DNA of 32,582 bases, taken from positions 1 to 32,582 of the forward strand of contig JAEXOD010000220.1 of the NCBI GenBank assembly GCA_023447335.1, read 5' to 3'. The position numbers and the translations under genes are program-made. The notes under the pieces were generated by a model, which saw only the letters and a list, made by a program, of their open reading frames with translations, was not told where the DNA came from and searched no databases. The DNA is from Bacteroidota bacterium. GTDB taxonomy: Bacteria > Bacteroidota > Ignavibacteria > Ignavibacteriales > Melioribacteraceae. This document shows positions 32,497-32,582 of this stretch, piece by piece (positions within the stretch are counted from its first letter, which is position 1; every line of letters begins with the position of its first letter).

Positions 32497-32582
32497 ATGG
32501 CAGAAGTACTTTCACAACAAGAGATTGACCAACTTCTTAATAACATGAAAACCGGCACAACGGAGCCGACAGAAGTTAAAGG
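32497..32582 (+). CDS. fliM: flagellar motor switch protein FliM, N-terminal fragment
   Basis: Only the first 28 residues are in the window. They begin MAEVLSQQEIDQLLNNMK, the conserved FliM N-terminus (the LSQxEIDxLL segment that binds phosphorylated CheY). The fragment is cut by the right edge, not broken. The start lies one base after the fliL stop, so the genes are translationally linked. Its presence shows that the organism has a switch complex to which CheY-like proteins, perhaps including the 13971-15929 fusion, could signal. Confidence 0.9.
   Translation, partial: MAEVLSQQEIDQLLNNMKTGTTEPTEVK

Overview
The window is AT-rich (by eye about one third G+C) and reads as chromosomal DNA from a flagellated member of the Bacteroidota/Ignavibacteriota-like lineages, most like an Ignavibacterium-type organism. 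Three observations support this. Two secreted proteins end in the type IX secretion sorting domain of the 'NYPNPFNP' class. There is a TonB-dependent receptor with an N-terminal carboxypeptidase-regulatory domain. Yet flagellar genes (fliL, start of fliM) are also present, which classical Bacteroidota mostly lack. The lineage assignment is inference. I see no rRNA, tRNA, insertion sequence or CRISPR array.

Layout. Positions 1-4131 (minus) hold a signalling cluster: soluble PAS histidine kinase, NtrC-type sigma-54 activator, STAS anti-sigma-antagonist-like protein, and the start of another receiver protein that runs off the left edge. Positions 4198-6645 hold a divergent pair, an MFS transporter (minus) and a U32 'peptidase' RNA-hydroxylase-like protein (plus). 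Positions 6688-11064 (minus) hold a giant receiver/multi-PAS/GAF histidine kinase followed by two unrecognised small genes separated by a long-looped hairpin with a U tract. Positions 11242-13917 encode a secreted M14 carboxypeptidase. Positions 13971-15929 (minus) encode the most unusual protein here, a CheY-like receiver fused to a NitT/TauT-type substrate-binding domain and a CheW domain. Positions 16187-17512 encode a secreted propeller-like protein.

Positions 17920-23341 (plus) are largely housekeeping: Mrp/ApbC, an Nfu-type Fe-S scaffold, triosephosphate isomerase, then a tight run of DinB-like, TPR, GroES-like and HExxH oligopeptidase genes. Positions 23376-26368 (minus) hold a CLC chloride channel/transporter with CBS and RCK_C-like domains followed by a glutamate racemase. 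Positions 26513-31560 (plus) hold a TlpA-like lipoprotein, a small membrane protein, the MntP manganese exporter and a TonB-dependent receptor ending at a strong terminator. From 31989 the flagellar genes fliL and fliM begin.

How the parts fit: much of the window is sensory (two large soluble kinases, a sigma-54 activator, a STAS switch, a chemotaxis fusion) and it lies next to flagellar genes, so the themes are environmental sensing, motility and T9SS/TonB surface functions. The best candidate for a previously undescribed system is the receiver/substrate-binding/CheW fusion, which could be a soluble ligand-sensing chemotaxis adaptor. The second is the structured element at 7081-7172.
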